Source: Noviherbaspirillum sp.
GTDB lineage: Bacteria > Pseudomonadota > Gammaproteobacteria > Burkholderiales > Burkholderiaceae
Reading direction: 5' to 3'
NCBI GenBank assembly: GCA_028292785.1
Contig: JAQGLQ010000031.1
Location: forward strand, 1-6,817
DNA length: 6,817 nt
Shown here: positions 1-5,180 of the stretch, one piece after another
Layout: each line of letters begins with the position of its first letter
How positions within the stretch are numbered: the first letter of the stretch is position 1
Notes under the pieces: generated by a model
Told to the model about the DNA's origin: nothing
Databases searched by the model: none
Seen by the model: the letters and a program-made list of their open reading frames with translations, nothing else
Translations under genes and position numbers: made by a program

Positions 1-461
1 GCTGCCGCGACGATGCGCGGCGCGCTATTCAGTTCAGTCTCCTCCACGATCAGCGGCTGCGAAAGGAAAGGCTCGATGACGCCGGATGGAATTGCAGGGA
101 TTGCGTCGCGGCCCATCGCTTCGGTACGGATTTGCGCGGTAAGCCGCACGGTAGGAATGCCGTCCTGCCGCATGCCTACACGGTTGCCCAGACGCAGCCG
201 GCCAGCGGCGCGGTCGAAATAAACGATTTGTCCGGGATAGATCCAGTGCGGATCACGAATCTGGTCCCGGTTCAGGCCCCAGACTTCCGGCCAGCACCAC
301 GCGTTTTGCAGAAATCTTCCCGAAATGTCCCATAGCGTGTCGCCACGGACCACTTGATGCTGGTCGGGCGCATTTGGCAGGAACGCACAGCGCGGCGAAG
401 CGGCAAGGCTGGAGGCCGACGCCAGAGCGAGGAGCAGTGCGGCTGTGCTAAACTTGGTCAT
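1..461 (-). CDS. Exported LysM-domain protein (partial, N-terminal 153 residues)
   Basis: The gene starts at an ATG on the minus strand (bases 461-459) and stays open to the left edge, so the C-terminus is missing. Residues 1-21 look like a Sec signal peptide: a Lys near the start, a run of Ala and Leu, then SLAAS as a likely signal peptidase I site. Residues about 36-83 form one LysM module, with HQVVRGDTLWDIS at its start, WCWPEVWGLN in the middle and DPHWIYPGQIVYF at its end. LysM modules bind N-acetylglucosamine-containing glycans, so a periplasmic or envelope-associated peptidoglycan-binding role is likely. The segment after residue 84 is not recognised. Similar LysM proteins are commonly encoded divergently from def in Burkholderiales (known from the group, recalled). 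The ribosome site is weak (GGAT about 7 bases upstream). No enzymatic domain is visible in the part present. Confidence 0.85.
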   Translation of the reverse strand, partial: MTKFSTAALLLALASASSLAASPRCAFLPNAPDQHQVVRGDTLWDISGRFLQNAWCWPEVWGLNRDQIRDPHWIYPGQIVYFDRAAGRLRLGNRVGMRQDGIPTVRLTAQIRTEAMGRDAIPAIPSGVIEPFLSQPLIVEETELNSAPRIVAA

Positions 462-533
462 AATCTATCCGGTGAATATGGCTTGAAAAAGCTTGCCGGT
501 ATTGAAGTCACAGCAGGCGCCCGCATAACAAAA

Positions 534-561
534 ATAAGAAGTAGCGGGAAAATGTTGTCAA
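534..561 (-). promoter_or_regulatory. Candidate sigma70 promoter for the LysM gene
   Basis: On the minus strand, bases 561-556 read TTGACA, a perfect -35 box. After a 16-base spacer, bases 539-534 read TCTTAT, which matches 4 of 6 positions of the -10 consensus. Transcription would start near base 527 and leave a leader of about 65 bases before the ATG at 461. The perfect -35 box is the strong part; the -10 assignment is tentative. Confidence 0.4.
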
Positions 562-587
562 ACGGAATTAATTCTGCACAGAAATCC

Positions 588-616
588 TTGTTCTAGCAAG
601 GTGTTCCACATTTAAA
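588..616 (+). promoter_or_regulatory. Candidate promoter for def
   Basis: TTGTTC (588-593) and TTTAAA (611-616) are 17 bases apart and lie just upstream of def. They match 3 of 6 and 4 of 6 consensus positions. The -35 region overlaps a small inverted repeat, CCTTG (586-590) and CAAGG (597-601), with a 6-base loop, which could be an operator or chance. This is a weak prediction supported mainly by position. Confidence 0.3.
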
Positions 617-644
617 TTCAGCCACATTGTTGCGCAAAAGTCGT

Positions 645-1178
645 ATGTCTTTATTACCTATTCTGCGTTATCCCGATCCACGCCTGCATAAGATCGCCAA
701 GCCCGTGAGCGTGTTTGACGCTCGCCTGAAGAAGCTGGCGGCCGATATGGCCGAGACCATGTACGACGCTCCCGGCGTCGGGCTGGCGGCTACGCAGGTC
801 GACGTGCATGAGCAGCTCATCGTGATCGATACCTCGGAAACGCACGATGATCTGCGCGTCTTCATCAATCCGAAAATCGTCTGGGCAAGCGAAGAAAAGC
901 AGACTTACGATGAGGGCTGCCTGTCGGTGCCCGGCATCTATGACGGCGTTGAGCGTCCTGCGCGGGTCAAGGTGCGCGCCCTCGATATCGAAGGCAAGCC
1001 GTTCGAGCTGGAGGCCGATGGTCTGCTGGCTGTATGCATCCAGCATGAAATGGATCATCTGAAGGGCAAGGTGTTCGTGGAATACCTGTCTCCGCTGAAG
1101 CGCAATCGCATCAAGACGAAGCTGGTCAAGGAAGAGCGCGAGCTCAGCCGCGACCGGCAGCGCGCGGCGGCCAGGTAA
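645..1178 (+). CDS. def: Peptide deformylase
   Basis: This cytoplasmic metalloenzyme removes the N-formyl group from nascent proteins. The product is 177 residues, normal for a type 1 bacterial enzyme. All three family motifs are present: GVGLAATQ (residues 44-51), EGCLS (90-94, metal ligand Cys92) and HEMDH (134-138, ligands His134 and His138, catalytic Glu135). The basic C-terminal tail is typical of Gram-negative forms. The ATG at 645 was chosen because [14 protein letters not shown] is the usual start of proteobacterial Def. An in-frame TTG at 627 would add six residues not expected in the family. Neither start has a clear Shine-Dalgarno sequence. fmt follows 82 bases downstream in the same direction, so enzymes that add and remove the formyl group are paired, as in many bacteria. 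The gene looks intact. Confidence 0.97.
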   Translation: MSLLPILRYPDPRLHKIAKPVSVFDARLKKLAADMAETMYDAPGVGLAATQVDVHEQLIVIDTSETHDDLRVFINPKIVWASEEKQTYDEGCLSVPGIYDGVERPARVKVRALDIEGKPFELEADGLLAVCIQHEMDHLKGKVFVEYLSPLKRNRIKTKLVKEERELSRDRQRAAAR

Positions 1179-1182
1179 GCCG

Positions 1183-1215
1183 CGTCGCATGCCGGCGCCT
1201 GTCCGGCGCGCGACG
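1183..1215 (+). other. GC-rich hairpin between def and fmt
   Basis: CGTCGC (1183-1188) pairs with GCGACG (1210-1215), and inside it GCCGG (1191-1195) pairs with CCGGC (1203-1207), with a 7-base loop and a 2x2 internal mismatch. The structure begins four bases after the def stop codon. No T-run follows, so it is not a standard intrinsic terminator. It may protect the def 3' end or reduce read-through into fmt; the function is inferred. Confidence 0.6.
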
Positions 1216-1247
1216 GAGTGATGGCTTCGCTGTTGCATGCAGTTGCA

Positions 1248-1253
1248 TATAAT
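1248..1253 (+). promoter_or_regulatory. Perfect TATAAT just upstream of the fmt start
   Basis: TATAAT lies at 1248-1253, only seven bases before the fmt ATG at 1261. A start point the usual distance downstream would fall at about 1259-1261 and give a leaderless or near-leaderless fmt mRNA. The -35 side is poor (TTCGCT at 1226-1231, 16-base spacer, 3 of 6 matches). A direct repeat GTTGCAT occurs at 1232-1238 and 1242-1248, ten bases apart, and its second copy runs into the box. It could be a real internal promoter or a chance match. Confidence 0.35.
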
Positions 1254-1260
1254 CGAGGCC

Positions 1261-2214
1261 ATGAAAATAATCTTCGCTGGTACCCCCGACTTTGCCGCGG
1301 TCGCGCTCGACGCCCTCCACACCGCCGGCTTTCAGATTCCTCTCGTATTGACCCAGCCCGATCGTCCGGCGGGCCGCGGCATGCAGATGCAGGCCTCGCC
1401 GGTCAAACAGTATGCGGCGGCGCATGGCATTCCCGTGGCGCAGCCGGTCTCGTTGCGGCTGGATGGCAAATACCCCGACGCAGCGCAGCAAGCCCATGCC
1501 TTGCTGCGCGCCACGCCGCATGATGCGATGGTGGTTGCCGCCTACGGATTGATCCTGCCGCGATCGGTGCTGCATATCCCGAAACATGGCTGCATCAACA
1601 TTCATGCCTCGCTGCTGCCGCGCTGGCGCGGCGCCGCGCCTATCCATCGCGCGATCGAGGCGGGCGATGCGGAAAGCGGGGTAACAATCATGCAGATGGA
1701 AGAGGGGCTGGACACAGGGCCGATGCTGCTGCTGGAAAGTTTGCCGATCGCTGCCGATGACACCACCGGCATGCTGCACGACAAACTGGCCAAACTGGGT
1801 GGCAGGATGATCGTGGAAGCGCTGAGAAAACTCGAACGGGGTGAGCTGGGCGCAACGCCGCAGCCGGAAGAGGGTGCAACTTATGCGGCGAAAATCAGGA
1901 AAGAGGAAGCCGCTCTCGATTTTTCCCAGTCCGCCGACAGCCTTGCACGCAAGATCCGTGCATTCAATCCTTTCCCCGGCGCGCACGGTTCCTTCAACCA
2001 AACCCCGGTCAAGCTATGGCGTGCCGAAGCGGTCGAGGCCAGCCCCGGAACATCGCCGGGCACGGTGATCGCAGCGAATGCGCAAACCGGCGTGGTCGTC
2101 GCTTGCGGCGACGGCGCGCTGCGCGTGACGGAATTGCAAAAGCCGGGCGGCAAGCGCCTGCCTGCCGGCGAATTCCTGAAGGGCTTTCCGATGGAAAGCG
2201 GCTGGTTCGCCTGA
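1261..2214 (+). CDS. fmt: Methionyl-tRNA formyltransferase
   Basis: The enzyme transfers a formyl group from 10-formyltetrahydrofolate to Met-tRNAfMet in the cytoplasm, making the initiator tRNA. The product is 317 residues, close to the 315 of E. coli. The N-terminus ([11 protein letters not shown], residues 3-13) is the Rossmann-type folate-binding start. AAYGLILP (93-100) and [14 protein letters not shown] (115-128) are signature segments. The catalytic Asn, His and Asp are seen as Asn113, His115 and Asp151 (in GLDTGP). The C-terminal OB-like tRNA-binding domain follows from about residue 205, with FNPFPGA (235-241). The ATG at 1261 fits the family start; an in-frame ATG at 1237 would add eight unusual residues. 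GAGG (1255-1258) is only two bases from the ATG, which is unusually close. It probably shares transcripts with def and ends 18 bases from the convergent regulator gene. Confidence 0.98.
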   Translation: MKIIFAGTPDFAAVALDALHTAGFQIPLVLTQPDRPAGRGMQMQASPVKQYAAAHGIPVAQPVSLRLDGKYPDAAQQAHALLRATPHDAMVVAAYGLILPRSVLHIPKHGCINIHASLLPRWRGAAPIHRAIEAGDAESGVTIMQMEEGLDTGPMLLLESLPIAADDTTGMLHDKLAKLGGRMIVEALRKLERGELGATPQPEEGATYAAKIRKEEAALDFSQSADSLARKIRAFNPFPGAHGSFNQTPVKLWRAEAVEASPGTSPGTVIAANAQTGVVVACGDGALRVTELQKPGGKRLPAGEFLKGFPMESGWFA

Positions 2215-2232
2215 CTTCCGCAGCTGCTTGCT

Positions 2233-2706
2233 CTAATCCCCACGCTCGATGGGAAGCGGCGATGCCTGCTTGATCTCTTCCAGACACACCATCGAACGTA
2301 CGCCGGACACTCCGGGAACCTGCATCAGCCGATCGGTCAGGAAGCCCGACAGGGACTTCAGGTCGCTGGCCACCACTTTCAGCAGGTAATCGAAGTCGCC
2401 CGAAATCGTGTAGCACTCCAGTATTTCCGGAAACTGGCGGATCGCTTTTTCCAGGGTGCGCACCTGCTTGAACTGCTCGCGGTCGATGTTGAGATTGACG
2501 AAGGCCACCACGCCGAAACCGACCGTCGCCGGATCGACCTGGGCAGCGTACCCGCGAATGATGCCGTCGGATTCAAGGCGGCGCACGCGGCGATAGCACT
2601 GGGGCGGAGACAGGCTGGCTTTTTCCGAAAGCTCGACATTGGAGGCGCGCCCGTTTGCCTGCAGCGTCTTGAGGATGATCCTGTCATAACGGTCAATTTT
2701 CTCCAT
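2233..2706 (-). CDS. Lrp/AsnC-family transcriptional regulator
   Basis: This 157-residue DNA-binding protein has the Lrp/AsnC layout. An N-terminal winged helix-turn-helix covers residues about 4-60, with LSEKASLSPPQCYRRVRRLE including the recognition helix. A RAM ligand-binding domain follows at about 65-143, including GDFDYLL (103-109), the conserved segment at the effector site. Such proteins form dimers to octamers and respond to amino acids. The ATG at 2706 has a good Shine-Dalgarno sequence, AGGTGGGG, just upstream. The gene is divergent from rocD across 141 bases that hold a 17-base palindrome, so it probably controls the arginine operon and itself, perhaps sensing arginine or ornithine (inferred). 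It resembles PutR/BkdR-type local regulators more than global Lrp, but the effector cannot be read from sequence. It is convergent with fmt with no clear terminator between them. Confidence 0.95.
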   Translation of the reverse strand: MEKIDRYDRIILKTLQANGRASNVELSEKASLSPPQCYRRVRRLESDGIIRGYAAQVDPATVGFGVVAFVNLNIDREQFKQVRTLEKAIRQFPEILECYTISGDFDYLLKVVASDLKSLSGFLTDRLMQVPGVSGVRSMVCLEEIKQASPLPIERGD

Positions 2707-2729
2707 TTCCCCACCTTTTGCGTTAATCG

Positions 2730-2746
2730 ATGAAAGATTCTTTCAT
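2730..2746. promoter_or_regulatory. 17-base perfect palindrome, candidate Lrp/AsnC operator
   Basis: ATGAAAGA (2730-2737), a central T, and TCTTTCAT (2739-2746) make a perfect two-fold symmetric site in the regulator/rocD intergenic region. It is 24 bases upstream of the regulator start and about 100 bases upstream of rocD. Symmetric sites of about 15-17 bases with an AT-rich centre are typical of Lrp/AsnC dimers, so autoregulation and control of rocD are plausible. Protein binding is inferred. Confidence 0.6.
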
Positions 2747-2833
2747 ATTCTGGTCTTTAGGTGCCCGATTACGCAAAAAAGTTTCCTTCAATAATCGCTA
2801 TCATGGTCCCTGTCATGGCGCGATGTGCATGCA

Positions 2834-2843
2834 AAGGGGAGGG
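2834..2843 (+). promoter_or_regulatory. Ribosome binding site that fixes the rocD start
   Basis: AAGGGGAGGG lies a few bases before the GTG at 2848 and is the strongest Shine-Dalgarno sequence in the window. The reading frame is open back to a GTG at 2761, but nothing comparable precedes that codon. This site therefore supports GTG 2848 as the true start. Confidence 0.8.
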
Positions 2844-2847
2844 CAAC

Positions 2848-4083
2848 GTGAATCATCTTATCGAACTCGAAAATCGTTACAGCGCGCACAATTACCGGCC
2901 GCTTCCGGTGGTGCTGGAAAAAGGCAAGGGTGTCTGGCTGTGGGACGTCGATGGCAAGAAATATCTCGACATGATTTCGGCGTATTCCGCCGTAAGTTTC
3001 GGCCACAGCCATCCGGTGCTGCTCGAAACCCTGATACGCCAGGCGGAAACCCTGGCGGTGACCTCACGCGCATTTCACACCGACCGGCTCGGGCCGTTTC
3101 TGCAATTGCTGTGCGAGATGACCGGCCTGCCGAAAGCGTTACCGATGAATACCGGCGCCGAAGCGGTGGAAACCGCGATCAAGGCGGCCCGCAAATGGGG
3201 CCACAAGGTAAAGGGCATACCGGACGAGCGCGCCGAAATCATCGTATGCAGCGGCAACTTCGCCGGCCGCACGACCACGATCGTGGGCTTTTCGTCGGAG
3301 CGCCAGTACCGCGACGGTTTCGGGCCGTTTGCGCCGGGATTCGTATCGGTGCCGTACGGCGATGCCGCCGCGCTTGAAGCGGCCATCACCGCTCACACCG
3401 CGGCATTCCTGGTCGAACCGGTCCAGGGCGAAGGCGGCATCATCGTTCCGCCGCCGGGCTATCTCGCAGCCTGCCGCCGAATCTGCGCGCACCATGGTGT
3501 GCTGCTGATCTGCGATGAAGTGCAGACCGGCCTCGGCCGTACGGGCCGCTTGCTCGCCTGTCAGCATGAGGATGTCAAGCCGGACGGGCTGATCCTTGGC
3601 AAGGCATTGGGCGGCGGCCTGCTTCCGGTTTCCGCATTCGTGGCGCGTGAAGATGTGATGGGAGTATTCAACCCGGGAGACCATGGCAGCACCTTCGGCG
3701 GAAATCCGCTGGCCGCCGCGGTCGGGACGGCTGCGCTGCGCCTGCTGAAGCAGGAGCGGCTGGCGGAGCGGGCAGCGCATCTCGGCGCTTATTTCATGGC
3801 CGGGCTGCGCGCCATCGCTCATCCGGCGATACGCGAAGTGCGCGGCCAAGGCCTGTTGATCGGGCTCGAACTTGATCCGGCCGTCGTCTCGGCGCGCGCA
3901 TTTTGCGAAGAACTCATGCACAACGGCATCCTGTCCAAGGAGACGCATGAGACAGTGGTGCGCTTCGCGCCGCCATTGATCATTTCACAAGAAGAGCTCG
4001 ACGCCGCGCTGAACGTGATCGGCGCCGCGTTCGATGCACTGCCCAGGCCTGCGGTTCGCGCGGCTGATGCGGTGCCTGTATGA
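2848..4083 (+). CDS. rocD: Ornithine aminotransferase (ornithine--oxo-acid transaminase)
   Basis: This PLP enzyme (class III aminotransferase, cytoplasmic) converts ornithine and 2-oxoglutarate to glutamate-5-semialdehyde and glutamate. The product is 411 residues from the GTG at 2848, near the usual length of about 400. Family-specific segments are clear: NYRPLPVVL (15-23), MNTGAEAVETA (100-110), VEPVQGEGG (189-197), DEVQTGLGRTG (223-233), GKALGGG with PLP lysine Lys252, HGSTFGGNPLA (279-289) and RFAPPL (372-377). Residues matching the human substrate-site Tyr55, Arg180 and Glu235 appear as Tyr16, Arg141 and Glu195. This pattern separates it from acetylornithine and GABA aminotransferases. 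The next gene starts 25 bases downstream and probably supplies ornithine, so the two would make a short arginine degradation route. Control by the divergent Lrp-type regulator is likely. Confidence 0.95.
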   Translation: MNHLIELENRYSAHNYRPLPVVLEKGKGVWLWDVDGKKYLDMISAYSAVSFGHSHPVLLETLIRQAETLAVTSRAFHTDRLGPFLQLLCEMTGLPKALPMNTGAEAVETAIKAARKWGHKVKGIPDERAEIIVCSGNFAGRTTTIVGFSSERQYRDGFGPFAPGFVSVPYGDAAALEAAITAHTAAFLVEPVQGEGGIIVPPPGYLAACRRICAHHGVLLICDEVQTGLGRTGRLLACQHEDVKPDGLILGKALGGGLLPVSAFVAREDVMGVFNPGDHGSTFGGNPLAAAVGTAALRLLKQERLAERAAHLGAYFMAGLRAIAHPAIREVRGQGLLIGLELDPAVVSARAFCEELMHNGILSKETHETVVRFAPPLIISQEELDAALNVIGAAFDALPRPAVRAADAVPV

Positions 4084-4108
4084 CCTCATCGATCCAAGGG
4101 AGAGAGCA

Positions 4109-4966
4109 ATGACCGATCGTTTTCTGATGTGCGCGCCTGACCACTTCGAAGTGGCGTACGTGATCAATCCCTGGATGGAAGGGAATATCGCGCGCTGCCG
4201 CGGCGACGCCGCCGAACGTCAGTGGAATCAGCTGGTGCGCCTGATCGCGCGCGTCGCGGATGTCGAATGCATCGCGCCGGTATCGGGCGTGCCGGACATG
4301 GTATTCACCGCGAATGCCGGGCTGGTCCTCGGCGAAAAATTCGTGCTTTCGCGCTTTCGCCATGCGGAGCGCCAGCGCGAGGAGCCGCACTTCGCGAAAT
4401 GGTTCGAGGCGGAAGGTTTCACGACGATGATCCTGCCGCCCGACATGACGTTCGAGGGCGCCGGTGATGCGTTGCTCGACCGTGAACTGCCGCTGCTGTG
4501 GCTCGGACACGGCCATCGCTCCACCGATCTGTGCGCGCCCTTGCTGGCCGATTTTCTCGATATCGAAGTCGAGCCGCTCAGGCTGGTGAATGAGCGTTTC
4601 TATCATCTCGATACCTGCTTCTGTCCGCTGGATGGCGGCCATCTGATGTATTACCCCGCGGCCTTCGACGCCGCTTCGCAGGCGCGTATCGCGGCGCGCA
4701 TTCCCGCCGAAAGGCGGATCGTCGTCGGCGATGCCGATGCCGCGGATTTCGCCTGCAATGCAGTCAATACGGGCCGGCATATTTTTCTCAATCGCGCATC
4801 CGCCGGCCTGCTCGCCGAATTGCAGTCGCGCGGCTTCGTGGTGCGGCAAACCGAATTGACCGAATTCATGAAGGCGGGCGGATCGGCGAAATGCCTGACG
4901 CTGAAACTATCCGAGGGGCCGCGGATCCTGTTGCGCGAAGTGGAGGGCGCACGCAGCGTTGCTTAG
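4109..4966 (+). CDS. ArgZ/AgrE-type arginine dihydrolase, stand-alone (guanidino-modifying enzyme superfamily)
   Basis: The 285-residue product belongs to the amidinotransferase/DDAH/arginine deiminase superfamily. From memory it matches the N-terminal catalytic domain of cyanobacterial ArgZ/AgrE block by block: RFLMCAPDHFEV (4-15), YVINPWMEGNI (17-27), FTANAGLVLG (66-75), FEGAGDALLDR (115-125), FYHLDTCFCPL (164-174), FACNAVN (214-220) and TEFMKAGGSAKCLTL (251-265). The expected catalytic residues are present: Cys262, His167 and Glu116. Asn69 appears to correspond to the Asn linked to dihydrolase rather than deiminase chemistry. The likely reaction is arginine to ornithine, CO2 and two ammonia. 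The ornithine cyclodeaminase domain of cyanobacterial AgrE is absent; rocD just upstream would consume the ornithine instead. The ATG at 4109 has a good AAGGGAGAG site; an in-frame ATG at 4034 would overlap rocD. Databases may call it amidinotransferase or dimethylarginine dimethylaminohydrolase, and either activity remains possible. Confidence 0.85.
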   Translation: MTDRFLMCAPDHFEVAYVINPWMEGNIARCRGDAAERQWNQLVRLIARVADVECIAPVSGVPDMVFTANAGLVLGEKFVLSRFRHAERQREEPHFAKWFEAEGFTTMILPPDMTFEGAGDALLDRELPLLWLGHGHRSTDLCAPLLADFLDIEVEPLRLVNERFYHLDTCFCPLDGGHLMYYPAAFDAASQARIAARIPAERRIVVGDADAADFACNAVNTGRHIFLNRASAGLLAELQSRGFVVRQTELTEFMKAGGSAKCLTLKLSEGPRILLREVEGARSVA

Positions 4967-4993
4967 TCGGCTTGGCTTCGTTCCCGCTTTCTC

Positions 4994-5022
4994 TTACGCA
5001 AACCATTGATTCAACGTATAAT
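4994..5022 (+). promoter_or_regulatory. Promoter for the metH leader
   Basis: TATAAT at 5017-5022 is a perfect -10 box. The best-placed -35 (TTACGC, 4994-4999, 17-base spacer) is poor. Transcription would begin at about 5028-5030, exactly where the riboswitch P1 stem begins. That agreement makes the promoter credible despite the weak -35. The argZ-like gene ends 27 bases before this element, with no clear terminator in between. Confidence 0.6.
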
Positions 5023-5028
5023 TTTGCT

Positions 5029-5108
5029 GCGCCGATTTGATTGAACAAGTCAAAACCAGCTTGCGGGCGCCAGGGTATAGAGTCCCATTAAAAATGCAGC
5101 TAAAGCGG
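5029..5108 (+). promoter_or_regulatory. SAM-II (metA / SAM_alpha) riboswitch aptamer
   Basis: This leader RNA matches the SAM-II pseudoknot class. P1 is GCGCC (5029-5033) with GGCGC (5066-5070). The conserved loop start GAUUU (5034-5038) follows P1 directly. UUGCG (5061-5065) sits directly before the P1 3' strand and can pair with UGCAG (5095-5099) to close the pseudoknot. The diagnostic 3' block AAAUGCAGCUAAA (5092-5104) is near-identical to the class consensus and is followed by a GG that can pair with CC (5056-5057). Uridines recalled as SAM contacts have counterparts at 5037, 5062 and 5101. Two insertions enlarge the usual compact fold: about 15 bases after GAUUU, with a possible UUGA/UCAA hairpin, and a GGG/CCC hairpin (5073-5086) before the 3' block. 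Its place before metH fits feedback repression by S-adenosylmethionine. SAM binding is inferred. Confidence 0.85.
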
Positions 5109-5118
5109 ACGCGAAGTA

Positions 5119-5149
5119 ACCCGGTCCCGCTTTGCAGACCGGGTTTTTT
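5119..5149 (+). terminator. Intrinsic terminator in the metH leader (riboswitch expression platform)
   Basis: ACCCGGTC (5119-5126) and GACCGGGT (5137-5144) form a perfect 8-bp stem with a 10-base loop, and the T-run extends through 5149. It lies 10 bases after the aptamer and 31 bases before the metH ATG. The loop contains CCGCUUU (5127-5133), complementary to AAAGCGG (5102-5108) at the 3' end of the aptamer, so an antiterminator can form when the aptamer is empty. It may also stop read-through from the upstream operon. Confidence 0.9.
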
Positions 5150-5180
5150 GCTTTTCGGATCACTAACAAGACAACATCAC

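Noticed and set aside
1144..2001. Open frame of 285 codons on the minus strand antisense to fmt
   Set aside because: It overlaps the fully conserved fmt frame and its product shows no family motif; it is a shadow frame.
2183..2199. GCTTTCC/GGAAAGC hairpin with a 3-base loop near the end of fmt, as a terminator for the convergent genes
   Set aside because: It is a perfect 7-bp inverted repeat but lies inside fmt coding sequence that encodes a normal family C-terminus, and no T-run follows on either strand.
2761..2847. N-terminal extension of rocD from a GTG at 2761 (29 more residues)
   Set aside because: The strong ribosome site precedes GTG 2848, the family homology begins there, and the extension resembles no aminotransferase N-terminus.
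3139..3948. Open frame of 269 codons antisense to rocD
   Set aside because: It lies inside the well-conserved rocD frame and has unusual, motif-free composition.
4034..4108. Upstream ATG at 4034 for the arginine dihydrolase-like gene
   Set aside because: It would overlap the rocD end by 50 bases. The ATG at 4109 has a good Shine-Dalgarno sequence and begins the conserved RFLMC segment almost at once.
4967..5180. Cobalamin or S-adenosylhomocysteine riboswitch before metH
   Set aside because: Both were considered because they are common on metH. No B12-box-like sequence and no S-adenosylhomocysteine consensus core is present, while the SAM-II core matches in order.
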